Of a DNA stretch of 64,000 bases, positions 1 through 11,478 are shown piece after piece. The notes under the pieces are model-generated. The model ran no database searches. It saw nothing but the letters and a program-made list of their open reading frames with translations, and was not told the origin of the DNA. Made by a program: the position numbers and the translations under genes. Every line of letters starts with the position of its first letter. Position 1 is the first letter of the stretch. This DNA comes from Symsagittifera roscoffensis (lineage: Eukaryota; Xenacoelomorpha; Acoela; Convolutidae). The DNA lies in contig NC_087068.1 in the NCBI RefSeq assembly GCF_963678635.1, forward strand, positions 15,692,027 to 15,756,026, given 5' to 3'.

Positions 1-85
1 TTCCATTATGGCCAATTTGGGATAGTTAAGGCGCAACATATTTTGCGCTATTAACGCGTAAGTGGAGATTTAATCCATATTAAAA
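1..85 (+). repeat. Dispersed repeat, copy in + orientation (pair with 5884-5975)
   Basis: The stretch contains GGCCAATTTGG, TTGCGCTATTAACGCGTAAG and GGAGATTTAATCC. The reverse complement of 5884-5975 carries the same blocks in the same order (GGCCAGTTTGGCACAATTAA, CGCGCTTTTAACGCGTAAG, GGAGATTTAATCC). Only part may be visible, because the window starts here. The type of repeat is not recognised. Confidence 0.5.
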
Positions 86-1493
86 TTATTTTGATAATTT
101 CAAAATAATTTCATTTTATTTTAATATATTTAATTTTTTTATTTAACTACTGCTCCATAAACGGCAGTCGGAACTTTCAGGGCTTCACCTTGATACTAGC
201 AGTCTTGTTTTTTTTGGGTTGTTTTCTTTTGATTAAAATTCCATCCGAGAAAAAAATGTAAGCTTCAATTTTATTAACCTAAAAATACAGCATATTGAAA
301 ATAAACACTAGAGCTTATTCACAAATTTTTGAACACAAATTTTGAACATAATCTCATGATTGATTTTTTCGCGGTATCTCAAAACCATTTTACTAATTTA
401 ACCATTTTGATCTGGGGAACTATAAATGAAGCTTGATTGTTTCTTTAAAAATTCAGTGGTTTGAAATCAGAGGCGGATGTATGATTTTATCGAGGTGGGA
501 GGGCATTTTCAAGAACCTTTCGAAATATTTGTCAAACTTTTTAGGTTGACCCATTTCATAATTGAGAATTCTTGCACAATATTATGAAAAGCCTGCACCA
601 TAATTGGTGTTTTTTGGCGCCTGCTTCCCGATTATCATAAACGCCTTTAGAAAACTATGAAGGTTTGTCGAAAAAATGGTTGGCCCTTTGTCGATGTTTG
701 GTTGGCCCTTTGGTTGGGCAGGGGTTAATTCATCCTACTTCCCCTCCCATAAATCCACCCCTGAGGGTAGCTATCAGAAAACAAACTGCAAAACATCCGC
801 AAAAAAAATTCGAAAATTTTTGTAGAAATAATTTTGAGCAGAAATAGTTTGCCCTTTTCTCGATTAGTAATTGATGTACTTAATAATATTAAGATCCTGG
901 ACATGACTTCATAGATGTTTCTTTCTATTTTCCCTAAAATTCAGTACTTGTTATTTTGTCTATGAGCCAGGAGTAGGGTAAAAATGAGTACGCATTCATA
1001 CATAGGCACAAATTTTATAGAAACAGGAACATAAAAAAGATATTATGCCATTGAAAAAATCTCGGCCACACGTTTTGGATATGCAACACAACAACGTGAA
1101 TCAGGTCAAAAACCATGGCTTTTTCGACTGTTATTTAATGCCTTTGAGTAAGTTTTGCTTAAGCAAATTCAGAAAAATTTCAAAAAAAAAACTTTTTCAT
1201 GAACTGCAACACCCACAAAAAATTTAAAGTAAAGAAGATAAATGAGCCTAGCAACACACTATTTAATTAATGAGCTTACTAAAACTCAGGGGCCTTCATC
1301 GAGATTTTTGTCCTCAAAAACTGGTGTTAAATAATTGAAACACGATAGCCGATCACCTCAACGAGTTAAAATAGGATCTGCTTGATGGGATTTAATTAAA
1401 TTGGATTTATGGGATCTCGTTAACTTTCAATGTTCTATTCAGAGCATACATCTTCTGAAACAAGATGGCTGGTTTTTTATTGGAACCACTAAC
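86..1493. other. K2P gene intron side, no further exon seen
   Basis: This lies 3' of the K2P exon at 1494-1686 on the minus strand, so it should be the start of that gene's first coding intron. I looked for a pore motif (GYG) or a second transmembrane exon on the minus strand and saw none, so the next exon is probably beyond the left edge. Apart from the hAT-like repeat at 468-763 I see nothing identifiable. Confidence 0.5.
468..763 (+). mobile_element. Non-autonomous hAT-like repeat (family with 4331-4697)
   Basis: It begins CAGAGGCGGAT and the reverse complement of its end reads CAGGGGTGGAT, which fits the CAGRG-type terminal repeats of hAT transposons. Next to each end is a G-rich (or C-rich) run. 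It shares internal blocks (ATTTTCAAGAA, TTTTTTGGCGC, TTAGAAAACT) with the copy at 4331-4697. I see no clear 8-bp target duplication, so the ends may be slightly off. No transposase is present. Confidence 0.5.
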
Positions 1494-1686
1494 CCTCAAT
1501 GTCGTCAGAGGTGATACACTCCAATTCATTCAATCTGCTCTTCAAAGTATTCATCCTCTGCCTCCAGTCATCCTCAAACGGCTTCTCGACTTCTATCAAC
1601 ACCATCGCACTCAGAGTCATGAACATGCAGTACATCACCACGAGCACCACAAATAACATGAAGTTTCGCACGCCCGAATGCATCAT
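1494..1686 (-). CDS. Two-pore domain (K2P/TWIK) potassium channel, first coding exon (partial)
   Basis: The exon encodes about 64 residues: a short N-terminus, one hydrophobic helix (about residues 9-33, FMLFVVLVVMYCMFMTLSAM) and then a charged cap region. The stretch EKPFEDDWRQRMNTLKSRL followed by NELECITSDDIEG matches the position and character of the TWIK extracellular cap helix (ExPyEdxxRQxxxxLKxRF...ECL...), which follows TM1 in K2P channels. In the family these are background K+ leak channels of the plasma membrane with two pore loops per subunit; neither pore loop is in this exon. The reading frame ends at a good splice donor (GAGG then GTTAGT), leaving phase 1. The start is one of two adjacent ATGs (1686 or 1683). 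The remaining exons must lie to the left of the window. Assignment rests on the cap-helix resemblance plus TM placement; subtype is not determinable. Confidence 0.65.
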
Positions 1687-4330
1687 GCTAGGAAAGTGAC
1701 AAATGCACTCTGATTCTCACGCTAGATTGCACGGATGCTAAGAAGTCAGCGTGAAATCACAGTGGTAATTTTTTTTTGTAATCCGAATCTTGTTTGATGG
1801 AAGTTTATTGTCGCTGGCGTTGTGATGCGGAAACAAATCGGGTAGATCTAAAAACTTACAAGTAGTTTAACGTAATTTGAAGCTGAAGGTAAATGCCAGC
1901 CTTATGAGAACTCAAAACTCAATAGTTATATTTTTTAAACAAAAAAACTCCTCTTTTTGGTCACAGTTGTTTGAGTTGAGACAAACTTTGATGGTTTTGG
2001 CAGTTTTGAGGCAACGTCTTCAAATAATTTAAGGTCAACTTTTTCGAGTGGAAAAGACCGTGCAACTGCTGTTTTTAATCTGAATTTCCATCTATAGACT
2101 ACAGACAACGTACCGGATCGAGTTATTCGTGCGTGTCTGGCAATTGTTTTCAATTGAAAAACTTTAAATTGTCTTCAATTTGATAAATATAGGAGCATTG
2201 AATGTTTCAATTCTAAGATTCAATTTAGTTGACAATAAAACTGAGCCAAAGTCGAGATATGAATAAGGTCACAAGTGTAACAAAGAGTAAGGTTATAAGA
2301 CTTTGTGACCATAAAGAAAATCTAAGGATTCAAAATCAAGTTATTCGACAGTTTCTCACATTGTAATCAGATGTAGCGGTTGCAAAATAAAACTTCAATA
2401 TCTTTGGTCGTTGAGTTTCTAGCTATTAAAATCGGCGAGATCACCAAATGCTCTGAGAAATGCAAACCACCAATTCTAAACCAGGTTAAAAAAATTAACT
2501 ATAGACAACATAAACTATATGAAACAAAAGTTAACAAATACAAAATGTAAAACTTGGTTTCATTTCTAAAATAAGATAGTTTTGAAGCTTTCAAAAAGTT
2601 TAATTACTGCTGATAACTGCATCAAGGATTTAAAGAAAAAAATGTCCGCATAAAAACTGAAAAACTGGCCTTTTAAATTTGATATTAAAAATTCTGCACT
2701 GTGGAATTAGTGGGTGGTAACAGATTTCGATTTTATTACGCAGAGAACTTTTTCAACAGACGTGCCAAAAATGGCTGCGAAAACTGAGTTAAACTGAAAT
2801 GGAGCTTCAAACTGATATCCGATTCAATTTAACTTCTCCTTTCTTCTTCCTTGGTTCAAATTGTAACTCAACCGACATCAGTTTCAAAGGAAAGCCAAAA
2901 TGCTAATCCAGTTGAATAAATTTGAGATTATTTAAACTATGTCCGTCAGCTATCCAAATAAATTACTTTTTTGGGGGGACTTTTCCAAGTAATTCTGTTT
3001 TTATTAATAAATCAGAAAATTAAATAAAAATTGTTGTTTGAAATGAAAATGGACTTATTGGTCGTCTTTTTTTAAAAAATCGAGGCATGTAACAAGTTTA
3101 AATGTCACTGCGTAGGCTGAAGATAATTCAGAAAAATGAAATCGAGGACCATCGATGAAGAATTTAAAGGCTGAAACTGAAAAGTTTCAAAGGAAAACAA
3201 AACGAGTATTTTTTATTTTCAACACAATGCCATCAATGAAATTCTTTCACATATGGTGTTTAGCATGGCGTTAACTTGAGGCAATATGTTAGTTCTGTTC
3301 TGTTCATCATTTTAATTAAAACAAACCGCCGCTTTCTAACTTCAATAAACGGTTTTTGTATTCAGTTTTTTTCTAAAATAAAAGAGTGAGACGAAGTCTT
3401 ATATAAAAAATGGAAAATTTTCAAAGATTGAAACTAAATTTCAAAGTGACATTTAAAATTTCTCCAAAGTTCAACTTTTCTGAACTCTTCTTCCATAGCG
3501 ATATACGAAATATGAGAAAAAAAATTGTTTTATCCCCTAAATTATCATTATGGTAAGTCTTTGTGGCCTCCTACTACTTAATGACAAAGCGCATTCCGTC
3601 ACATCATAATCTCAGTTTCACGTAACTCATTCAACCCCATTTGGTGTCCTTATTTAACCGTCCTAAAACATTTTGTCAGTTTTTGTATTATTATATGTTA
3701 AAAGAATGAATCATGGACGCAACTTCAAACTATTCCATATTAAGTTATCCATTATAAATGGCAACACAGGGACCGGCCTATTGAAACAAGGGATCAAATT
3801 CAGATTCAAATTCAGATTTAAGGGTAGAAAATACTAAACTTTCTTAAAATAAATTTTGAGTCTATCCCAAATGATTTCAATTTGCAGTTTCCTTTAATGA
3901 AAACTTTTGAATACTTTAAAATATATTCAAATGACTAACAGTGCTCAAGAGTGCCTAAGTACAAGGATACCGAAAACAAAAAACGCTTCAGAATGCCAAA
4001 GAAAAGCCGTTTTGGAACTACTTTGCTTTGTTTTAAATTTCTAATGGGTTCAACTCGGATATGCTTGAATTTCAAAACACAAGCTGCGAGAAATATTTGT
4101 TAATTTCTGGATTAATCGTCTAGTTTTAAAAACTTATGATTTAGGAGAGCTGTCTGTTTGTTTTTTATTGATGCCAGCAACAATTACGAGGTTTTCTAGC
4201 TTTTTTTTGCTTTTTTGCAACTTATTTTGTACAGTTTTTATGTTCGTCCTAGTACAAGCTTGTTTGAAAAAACATCATCGGCATTCTTGACCAATTTTTG
4301 AAGAAAATGACGGAAAGTTTGTGCCTCAGG
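1687..4330. other. AT-rich non-coding stretch upstream of the K2P exon
   Basis: Presumed promoter/5' flank of the K2P gene on the minus strand. A 72-codon open frame at 1935-2153 (minus) has no splice signals or recognisable domain that I can support; it could be an upstream exon but I do not call it. The block AAGAGTGAGACGAAGTCTTATA near 3382 resembles two motifs at 55.5-55.9 kb. Nothing else is identified. Confidence 0.4.
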
Positions 4331-4697
4331 CAGGGGCTGATCTAAGGTTTTCTCGAGGGGGGGGGGGGGGGGGGGGGGCGGATTTTCAAAAAGATTTCGA
4401 AAATTTGGTCGACCTTTTTTTAGGTCGAGCAAATTGATTAAAACACTAAAAAGACCTTGTTTTGGTCAGCGCCGCAAGCAAAATTTTTAAAAACAGGCCA
4501 AAAAAGGCGTTTTTTGGGCACTTTTTGGAAAATTTTGACCAAAAGTCGCGTTTTTTGGCGCGAGCTCGACCCTCAAAATAAGTATATCTTGGCACCGAAG
4601 GTGCCTTTGGAAAACTTCTAGGGTCCGTCACTAAAAATGGATGTCTCAAAATAGAACAAAAGGGGACCGCTTGGGTCGGCAGAGGGTCAAATCCCTG
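4331..4697 (+). mobile_element. Non-autonomous hAT-like repeat with long poly-G run
   Basis: It begins CAGGGGCTGATCTAAGG, has a run of about 20 G at 4358-4378, and ends in TCCCTG. It is the second copy of the family at 468-763, sharing a head (GAGG.CGGAT), the ATTTTCAA/TTTCGAAA block and the TTTTTTGGCGC block. The poly-G run creates artificial proline-rich frames on the other strand. No target duplication is clear. Confidence 0.5.
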
Positions 4698-6721
4698 AGG
4701 GGATAAAATTAGACTTTTTAAGCAGCCACTTTTAGCAGAATTTAATTATAGCATCTGAAAAATATTGATATCCAAAGCTCAGAATGAAAAAATGCCTGCG
4801 GCAATTTGGTTTGAAGTTAAAGATAATTGAATCTGGGACAATTTTCAACGCTTTATTTTGGCTTGTGATAAACAACACACAACAATATATTTTTGTTCTA
4901 TCACTCCAAATTTCATTTGTTCAGTCTGCTTTTACTGAAAGGGTAGCAGTTTGCTCTCATTAAAACAACTCCAGACGCAAAATAAATTGTTTTACTTTTC
5001 ATAACGTTTGCACTGATTAAGAAACAAAATAGACAGAAAAGTTTAAACATTTTTCATCTTTTTTGCACAGTTATCATGACTTTTTTTCTGAGCAAAAAAC
5101 TTTTCGTCGACCGTCGTTAAAAATCAGTTAAAACATTCAGGGTTTTACCCTTATTTTAACATTCTGTATTATAATGCACCAAATTGCATAGAATTTTCAT
5201 CGCTTTTCTAAAATGTTAAGATTCCATGGTTGATTCAACATAAATTCCGATCAGTGTGAGGCAACTATAATTTCTCGCGCGTCGTCTGACATTTTAAACA
5301 AAAACTAAAATTCAGAAAAATCAATATATGCTTCAAACACTGATTCATTTGCACTCTAACACTCGTGCCAAAAATATAGAGCGGCGCAAGCTTTACATAA
5401 ATTTAGTATCACATTCTTGATCAAAAGTGGCCATAACATCAATCCAAAAATATATAATGTTCCGAAAAAAGACAGTATTTTCGTGCTTGAGGTGGTTTTT
5501 TCCAGGAAAATTCGTAGTATTCATTGGCCATTAAATATCCATTCTTGAATTTTTTATATCATCTTCCAAAAATATAAGTTCCAAGCTCAAAGTCGAAAAG
5601 ACATTGCACCAGAGACTAATAGTTACTGGAGATAAAGGATGGAGTTAATTTGTCCACTATAACTCAAAATGAATGTCCTGAATGTTCCGACTGCCTTTTA
5701 ACATCTATGGAGCAGTAATGACATGAAAAATTTCAATGTAATAAAGCAAAGTTAAAACTTTTTTAAAAAAAAAAATTGAGATTTTTTTGAAAAACATCCC
5801 CCCAAACGCCAAATTAAGTACAAAGTGATAGATTTTGCTTCTATTAACAAATCAATTATAGCATATAAGCTTCCTTGGCCCAGTTTTGAACGATTTTCTA
5901 AGACGGATTAAATCTCCGCTTACGCGTTAAAAGCGCGAAATATATCGCTCGTTAATTGTGCCAAACTGGCCAAAAGGGCAATCTTTAAACCACCATAACT
6001 CTCCAAAAAATGATCACAGGTGAAAAATCTTTTCAAGTGTTAGATCAGGACAACACAAGTTTTTGATAGATATAAAAAAAACTTCGTGAAAATGGGGCAG
6101 TTAAAAAGTCGAAATTGGTCTGAACAAAAAAAACCCACCCGAGCACAAATATTCCGTTACTTTCGTTAGGAAAATCGGAACAAAAAAGCAAGCTATTTAT
6201 TTGCTCAAATTAAAACGGTGCAGACGCGATAATATCTCATTGTCGAATTTTTACGAAAAATAAAAAAGAAAGAATTGAAAATTAGGAGAAATGAAACTTT
6301 TTTTAAACCAAAAATAACGTCATCAACGTTAGTTATAAGAATGAAAGCTTTGCGCTGATACGAGTAGTTTTGTTATAGTTAACCTATTTTCGAACCTATT
6401 CAACTCAATGAAAAATTTTCAGCTAGTTAGAATTATTACAAATGTCTATTGGTTGAATGTTTTAAGCATAAAACAAAAAAATATATCAGAAAAAAAACTT
6501 CATAAATCGGTGTCCCTAAGAAAGTAACTCCTTTCTAATGCGTCTTCATGCGGCAATTTTTGAAAATTTGTGCACTTGCATATTTTATAATTGGTCAGTT
6601 AAATTTTTAGTAGCTGGTACTTACAGCTTACTTTAAGATTTTAAAATGTATTGAAAAATTTACTTCCTTCATTCTGATTGGCTAATAGTATCTTTCAAAC
6701 ATTCTGACTCTCCGTCATACG
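4698..6721. other. Non-coding AT-rich stretch
   Basis: No open frame with coding character. It contains the inverted repeat partner at 5884-5975 and scattered homopolymers. Nothing else is identified. Confidence 0.4.
5884..5975 (-). repeat. Dispersed repeat, inverted copy of 1-85
   Basis: On the minus strand it reads GGCCAGTTTGGCACAATTAA, CGCGCTTTTAACGCGTAAG, GGAGATTTAATCC, matching 1-85 block by block. It is a short dispersed repeat of unknown class. Confidence 0.5.
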
Positions 6722-7155
6722 CAGGCGCCGGATTTTAGTTAAATAATTATTTTTCGTTTTTAAACAACTATTTCTGAGAACACGGAGGAAATAAATTAAT
6801 CATAGAGATGCGCTTTATTTTAACTAATTCTGTTGAAGTTCTCCAGAAAACCGGCAGTTTTTCAAAAATTATTCGCCAACATTGATCTTTTCACTAAAAC
6901 CTCTGACCACACGAAGACGGAGTTGATTAGATGCTGTAAATTCTAAAATTAAAATTTGAAAATATCTCGTTAAATGAAGATCTCCGTTTTTTTTCAGACT
7001 CGCTACTTTTTTTATACCGAAAATTCGTTGAAAAAGATTTTTTTTTGCTTTTAGCGGGAGTGTTATTTAACTTTTCTTCAACTAACTCGATGGTTTTTAA
7101 GCAAATATTTAGTTAACTAAAACAATTTTTATACTTAACTAAAATCCGGGGCCTG
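6722..7155. mobile_element. hAT-type MITE with matching terminal inverted repeats
   Basis: The left end reads CAGGCGCCGGATTTTAGTT and the reverse complement of the right end reads CAGGCCCCGGATTTTAGTT, one mismatch in 19 bases. The flanks are GTCATACG (6714-6721) and GTCGTAAG (7156-7163), a 6/8 match, as expected for an aged 8-bp hAT target duplication. The 434-bp interior is AT-rich with no open frame, so the element is non-autonomous. Confidence 0.7.
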
Positions 7156-10100
7156 GTCGTAAGAAAGGACTTTAGCGTAATGCAGACAAAGATTCTTTCA
7201 ATTAAAAACTTTTGATAGTACCATTTGGGATCATCATTTTAAATTTCGATCTCTAGTTATCGACGTCCTTAAACAGCTGGTCGTAAATTTCTCATGATGC
7301 ATTTAATGATAGTCAATATAGCCGCACATTGAAACCCTCATAATTTTCCGCAATAGATTTTTTTATTTTGCGCATCCCGCATTAATAGCTTTTGGATTGA
7401 AGATTAAAAAACCTGTCCAATTCTGCTTCCTGTCCAAAAATTTCTGGATAAAAATTTCTTATACAAATGTCCTATCACGTTCTTCGAAAGTCGGAATACA
7501 CGATAATGTCATTGTTTACTCAAACTGTTCGTTAAAAAAATTGAAATTGAGAAAAAAGTTAGAAGCAATAACTTAGTTTTGTGGAAAAACAATTTACATG
7601 AAGCGGCTACTAAAAATAGCTAAGATCATTTGCTCAACCTATCGGGATCAACATTAAAAATGAGGAGATAGACCGTTTATCAGAAAACTGAACTAAGGAC
7701 ATTAACCAGACAATGACAGTACTTGTCGCAATTGGGAACAATCATCTCGAAACGTTGAGGAAAATGTGCGATCATTCTTTCAGAAGAGCAATTTTGATCA
7801 GCGGCAAACACATTTTACCTCAAACTACATAGGTTTATTTAACTGATCTGATCCAATAAAAGCTTAAAAATTAGGTTTCTGGCTGAAAAAATGGCATCTC
7901 AGTATATTACGAACTGTGCAGGCCAAAAAAAATTTCCTAATTATTGTTCAACAACTGAACCGACAACTTTAGCGCAATTTTATTGCCTAATAAGGGCCCA
8001 AACAAACACGGTAAATGTTTTTTGTATCCATCACTATGAACAGTTCAATGAAAACAAATTGAGAAAATTAATTACTGGCGTTAAACAAGCTTTTAGTATT
8101 TTCTGTGCGTTCATTTAGCCACCAGCACATTGTTAGACGACAATTGATTGGAAACAAAAAATGCTTAAAAATGTTGTCATAAAAAAAATTGATCGATTAA
8201 AAAGTTTGAATTTCAACTTTTAGACTATCAACTGACCTGATTTGTTCAAAAGAACAACAATCATTTTTTATACTTAAACCGTTGCAATTTAGGCCCACTA
8301 AGCCGAAAAAACTTGAGCCGAAACTATTGAGCCGAACCAAATTTCACAAAGAAAAACTGACCAAACAATGAAAAATATAACAGTCAAGGATAGTAAATTT
8401 AAAAAACTACAGGATTTACCCAACGACACCTGAGACTGCAATTAAAACTGTTTAAAGCGCAAAACTTGGTGATGTGGCAGTTAAGCCGACAAAACAAAAA
8501 CAGAAAGACTGTAGTTCGATTATTAAATTTTTCCCGGAGAAAAATCAAATTCAGACGCTGAAAAAAAAAACAATGTCCGGCCCGGTCTAAAAACCCAGAC
8601 CATAAGGTGCAAAGGCAACTGCAATACCTCCAGACTAAGATAGAAGAGGCCTTGCAAATGCTAAGAATCGATAATGAAGCAACATCAATTTCAGTTACAC
8701 ATGTGTAAGAAAATTTGTTTGTGGGACAAATTCAAGTTTCCGATTACAAGACACTGCTTTCGCAATTATAAAAAGGTTTACTCCTCCATTTTTTTTTGTA
8801 CGGATAATTGTATTTAAACAAAGGAAAATAAAGACAAATTTTTTAAATTTTTTTGCTCAAGATTGAAAACAAGTTTCAAAAGCAATTCGTTAGATAAGTT
8901 TTCAGATATAATTTTGTCTGTAAGACTTTCCGCGTAAGGCAATCAAATTTTCATGAAAATTTGCCATTTTCCTGAAACATTGTACAGGCAAATAACCTTT
9001 TTTAAAATTCAAATTTTAATTAGGACACTGTAGCTTATGTTTTTACACATTTTTTCTGCTGTCATCAACATCATTTTCGGCCATACTGAACAAAGACCGG
9101 AAGTTCATTTCGAAACTGCTTAGAAACTTTAAGTCTAATATTATTCACTTTCTATCGCAAATAGGGCCCGCCGTCCTGATGAGAAAGAAATTGAATGAAA
9201 TTTGCAACACAAAAAACTAACTGAAAAACTATGCCTCATTCAAAGCAACTGTTTTTCGCAATGCTGCGCCAAGCCTTGTTATCAGGTTTTGTAAGAATGA
9301 TTTCATAGAACTCGCAGGAAATCTCTACCTACAGTTTCATCCTTGTAGTATTAGTGAAATACAAAAAAGCTAAACTGGTTGATAATATATCCAATTTTGC
9401 GTTTTTCCAGGGAAGTTCAAGAACTTGACCCCTCCCCTTCTATGGTTTGACACCATCACTAACAAATTTGGCAAATCGACCTGAAATTTTTCTGAAGACG
9501 TCTTTGGCAAAAAGTCAATTTTCTGGTCAAAATTTCCCAAAAGCTTTTTCATAATTCATTTGGGTTGGTACAGTTGGTAAAATAGGTTCAACTGTGTTTT
9601 GTGAGACCACGGTAAATCATTTTGGACGGCCGAAAAATAGTCGGTTAAATTTCAGTAAATTTCCAGTTTATTAGAAAAATCTGCTTCTGATTAAGACTTT
9701 TTCCGAGAAAATTAACAGTACCCAAACCAAAGCAATAAAAGGGCAAAACGTAGCTCTGAAGAAGTGCAAAAAAAGCGGGAAAAACAGATTTTAGCCACCA
9801 ATATAGCAGATACAACAGTTGATATTTAATTGACATTGCTACAACAGAAAAAGTGCCACCAAATGAGCAGATCTATTCACAAGTTGGGTTGGAAAAAGAG
9901 AGCTTCGTAATTTGACACTACGGTCATTACCTGGATTGTGTTAATAAAAGCAAGTAACCTATTTTAAGAAACTTTCAAATTTACTAAACAATGTACCGGC
10001 ACTCCTCTCCTGTGTTTGAATATGCGAACAAACTTTCACCCTTTTAAACAAAAACAGTGGTAGCATCCCTCGTGATAAGAGAGTCGAATGTTGAAAATTT

Positions 10101-11317
10101 ATTTCATTTATTTTCACTTATTTTCAGCTTGTCAGATCTGAGTACTCAAAAATCTCAAAGAAATCGAGAAAAACTCAAAGAAAGCAAATAAATCCAGGCC
10201 AAGAATTTTTTTCATTGATAAATAAGCAGGCACAAGAAATTTCAGTTGATACGAAAATGAAATCGGGTATTGGGAGAAAACTAAAACCGATTTAGAAAGA
10301 AAAGAAAATCAAAACAAAAAAAAAACATTTTTATCAGCAGAAAATGTACCGCAAAACTTTGCTGAACCGCTATATTTCACTTTCTGTTAATAAAGACTTT
10401 GGTTATGTGCAAAAGGTGATTAACCAATCGGAACGTCTAACGATTCTGATTGGTTGAAAGTTTTCCATCATGCGGTCCCTCCATCATGAGAATACCCCAC
10501 AAAAACAGTATTTAATGTCGACAAGGCAGTTTTTCATCCTTAAGGTGAATGTTTTTGATAAATAAAACAGCTGTTCCAATTGAATTTTTTTTATTAGTGA
10601 TATTTTTCTTTTTCCTGCACTCCATTGCCCATTTTAATCGATTAATTTTTGCTGACGGGGACTTTCTTGGGTAGATCCAACTTTGACACGCTAAGGCTAG
10701 TTTTTCGGAAATATTTTATGTCTGAACATCGCTATGGATATAGTTAACGATATCCACTTCTTGTTGTTTGCTTACAACTTTGACTTTAAACTTCAAGAAT
10801 TCGCTTGCTCAACAATCTGTTAATAATCAATACTAATTAATATTTCAAAATATTTTGAAAAAATGACAAACCTGTTAGTTAAAATAAGTTAGCTTAAGAC
10901 GATTCATCCACGCGCAAAAGGACAAATATACGAGCTGTTCAGTTCTTAACTGAAATCCACCATTAAGCTCCCAGTTAAGAATTACATGCATTTTTTTGGT
11001 TATTTTTTAAAACTAACAAACCTGGTAAATTGCGTCACAACGCGCTGTTGAAGCTTAAGGTCACAATGGATTAATACAAGCAAATAATAAACAAGAACAG
11101 CATTGTTTAGTTTAAACAAATGATAAACGTATTAGCTGACGCCTTTCGCTGGTAAAATGAAAGTCCAAAAAAGTATATACAACTGAAACTTAGCTGACGA
11201 ATTAATACGCATAATTTTCTGCATCATACCATCAAAGTATAATTTCTTCGGTCACCAGAGAACTGAATTTTTAATTAAATTTAATTCAAGAACAAACTTG
11301 AAAAAGAAATTCAAATA
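7156..11317. other. Intergenic stretch and ATAD1 3' flank
   Basis: No supported gene. A SINE-like remnant lies at about 9715-9910. AGCCGAA-type blocks recur at 8296-8340 and 8478. The part next to 11317 should include the ATAD1 3' UTR (minus strand), but I cannot place a poly(A) signal with confidence. Confidence 0.4.
9715..9910. repeat. Composite SINE family member (remnant)
   Basis: It shares TTAGCCACCAATA, the TTAATTGACATTGC block, AAGTGCCACCAAATGAGCA and AGTTGGGTTGGAAAAA with copies at 22790-22950, 28230-28500 and 44810-45165. The tRNA-like core seen in those copies is not obvious here. Confidence 0.45.
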
Positions 11318-11478
11318 TCAGTCCAAGTCTACATGTGTCAAACTAGGCGCTTTGAAATGCCCTATTTCATTGGCCAAATCTTCAAACGTGACAGAATCCA
11401 TGTCGGTTTTGTCGTTTTCGATCGCAATGTTCATCTGCTTAATGACCGCCTGTCTGCAAACTTCTGTTATTTCACTAC
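11318..11478 (-). CDS. ATAD1: ATAD1 exon 6 (C-terminal lid, stop)
   Basis: It encodes residues 302-354, [16 protein letters not shown] to LTHVDLD, then TGA. The acceptor TTTCTTTGCAG|GTAGTG is strong, and the phase matches exon 5. Confidence 0.92.

Noticed and set aside
4238-4432. Proline-rich minus-strand frame
   Set aside because: It is the translation of the poly-G run in a hAT-like repeat.
1-5975. A single 6-kb DNA transposon with terminal inverted repeats
   Set aside because: The interval contains a K2P exon and no transposase, and the repeats look like dispersed short copies.
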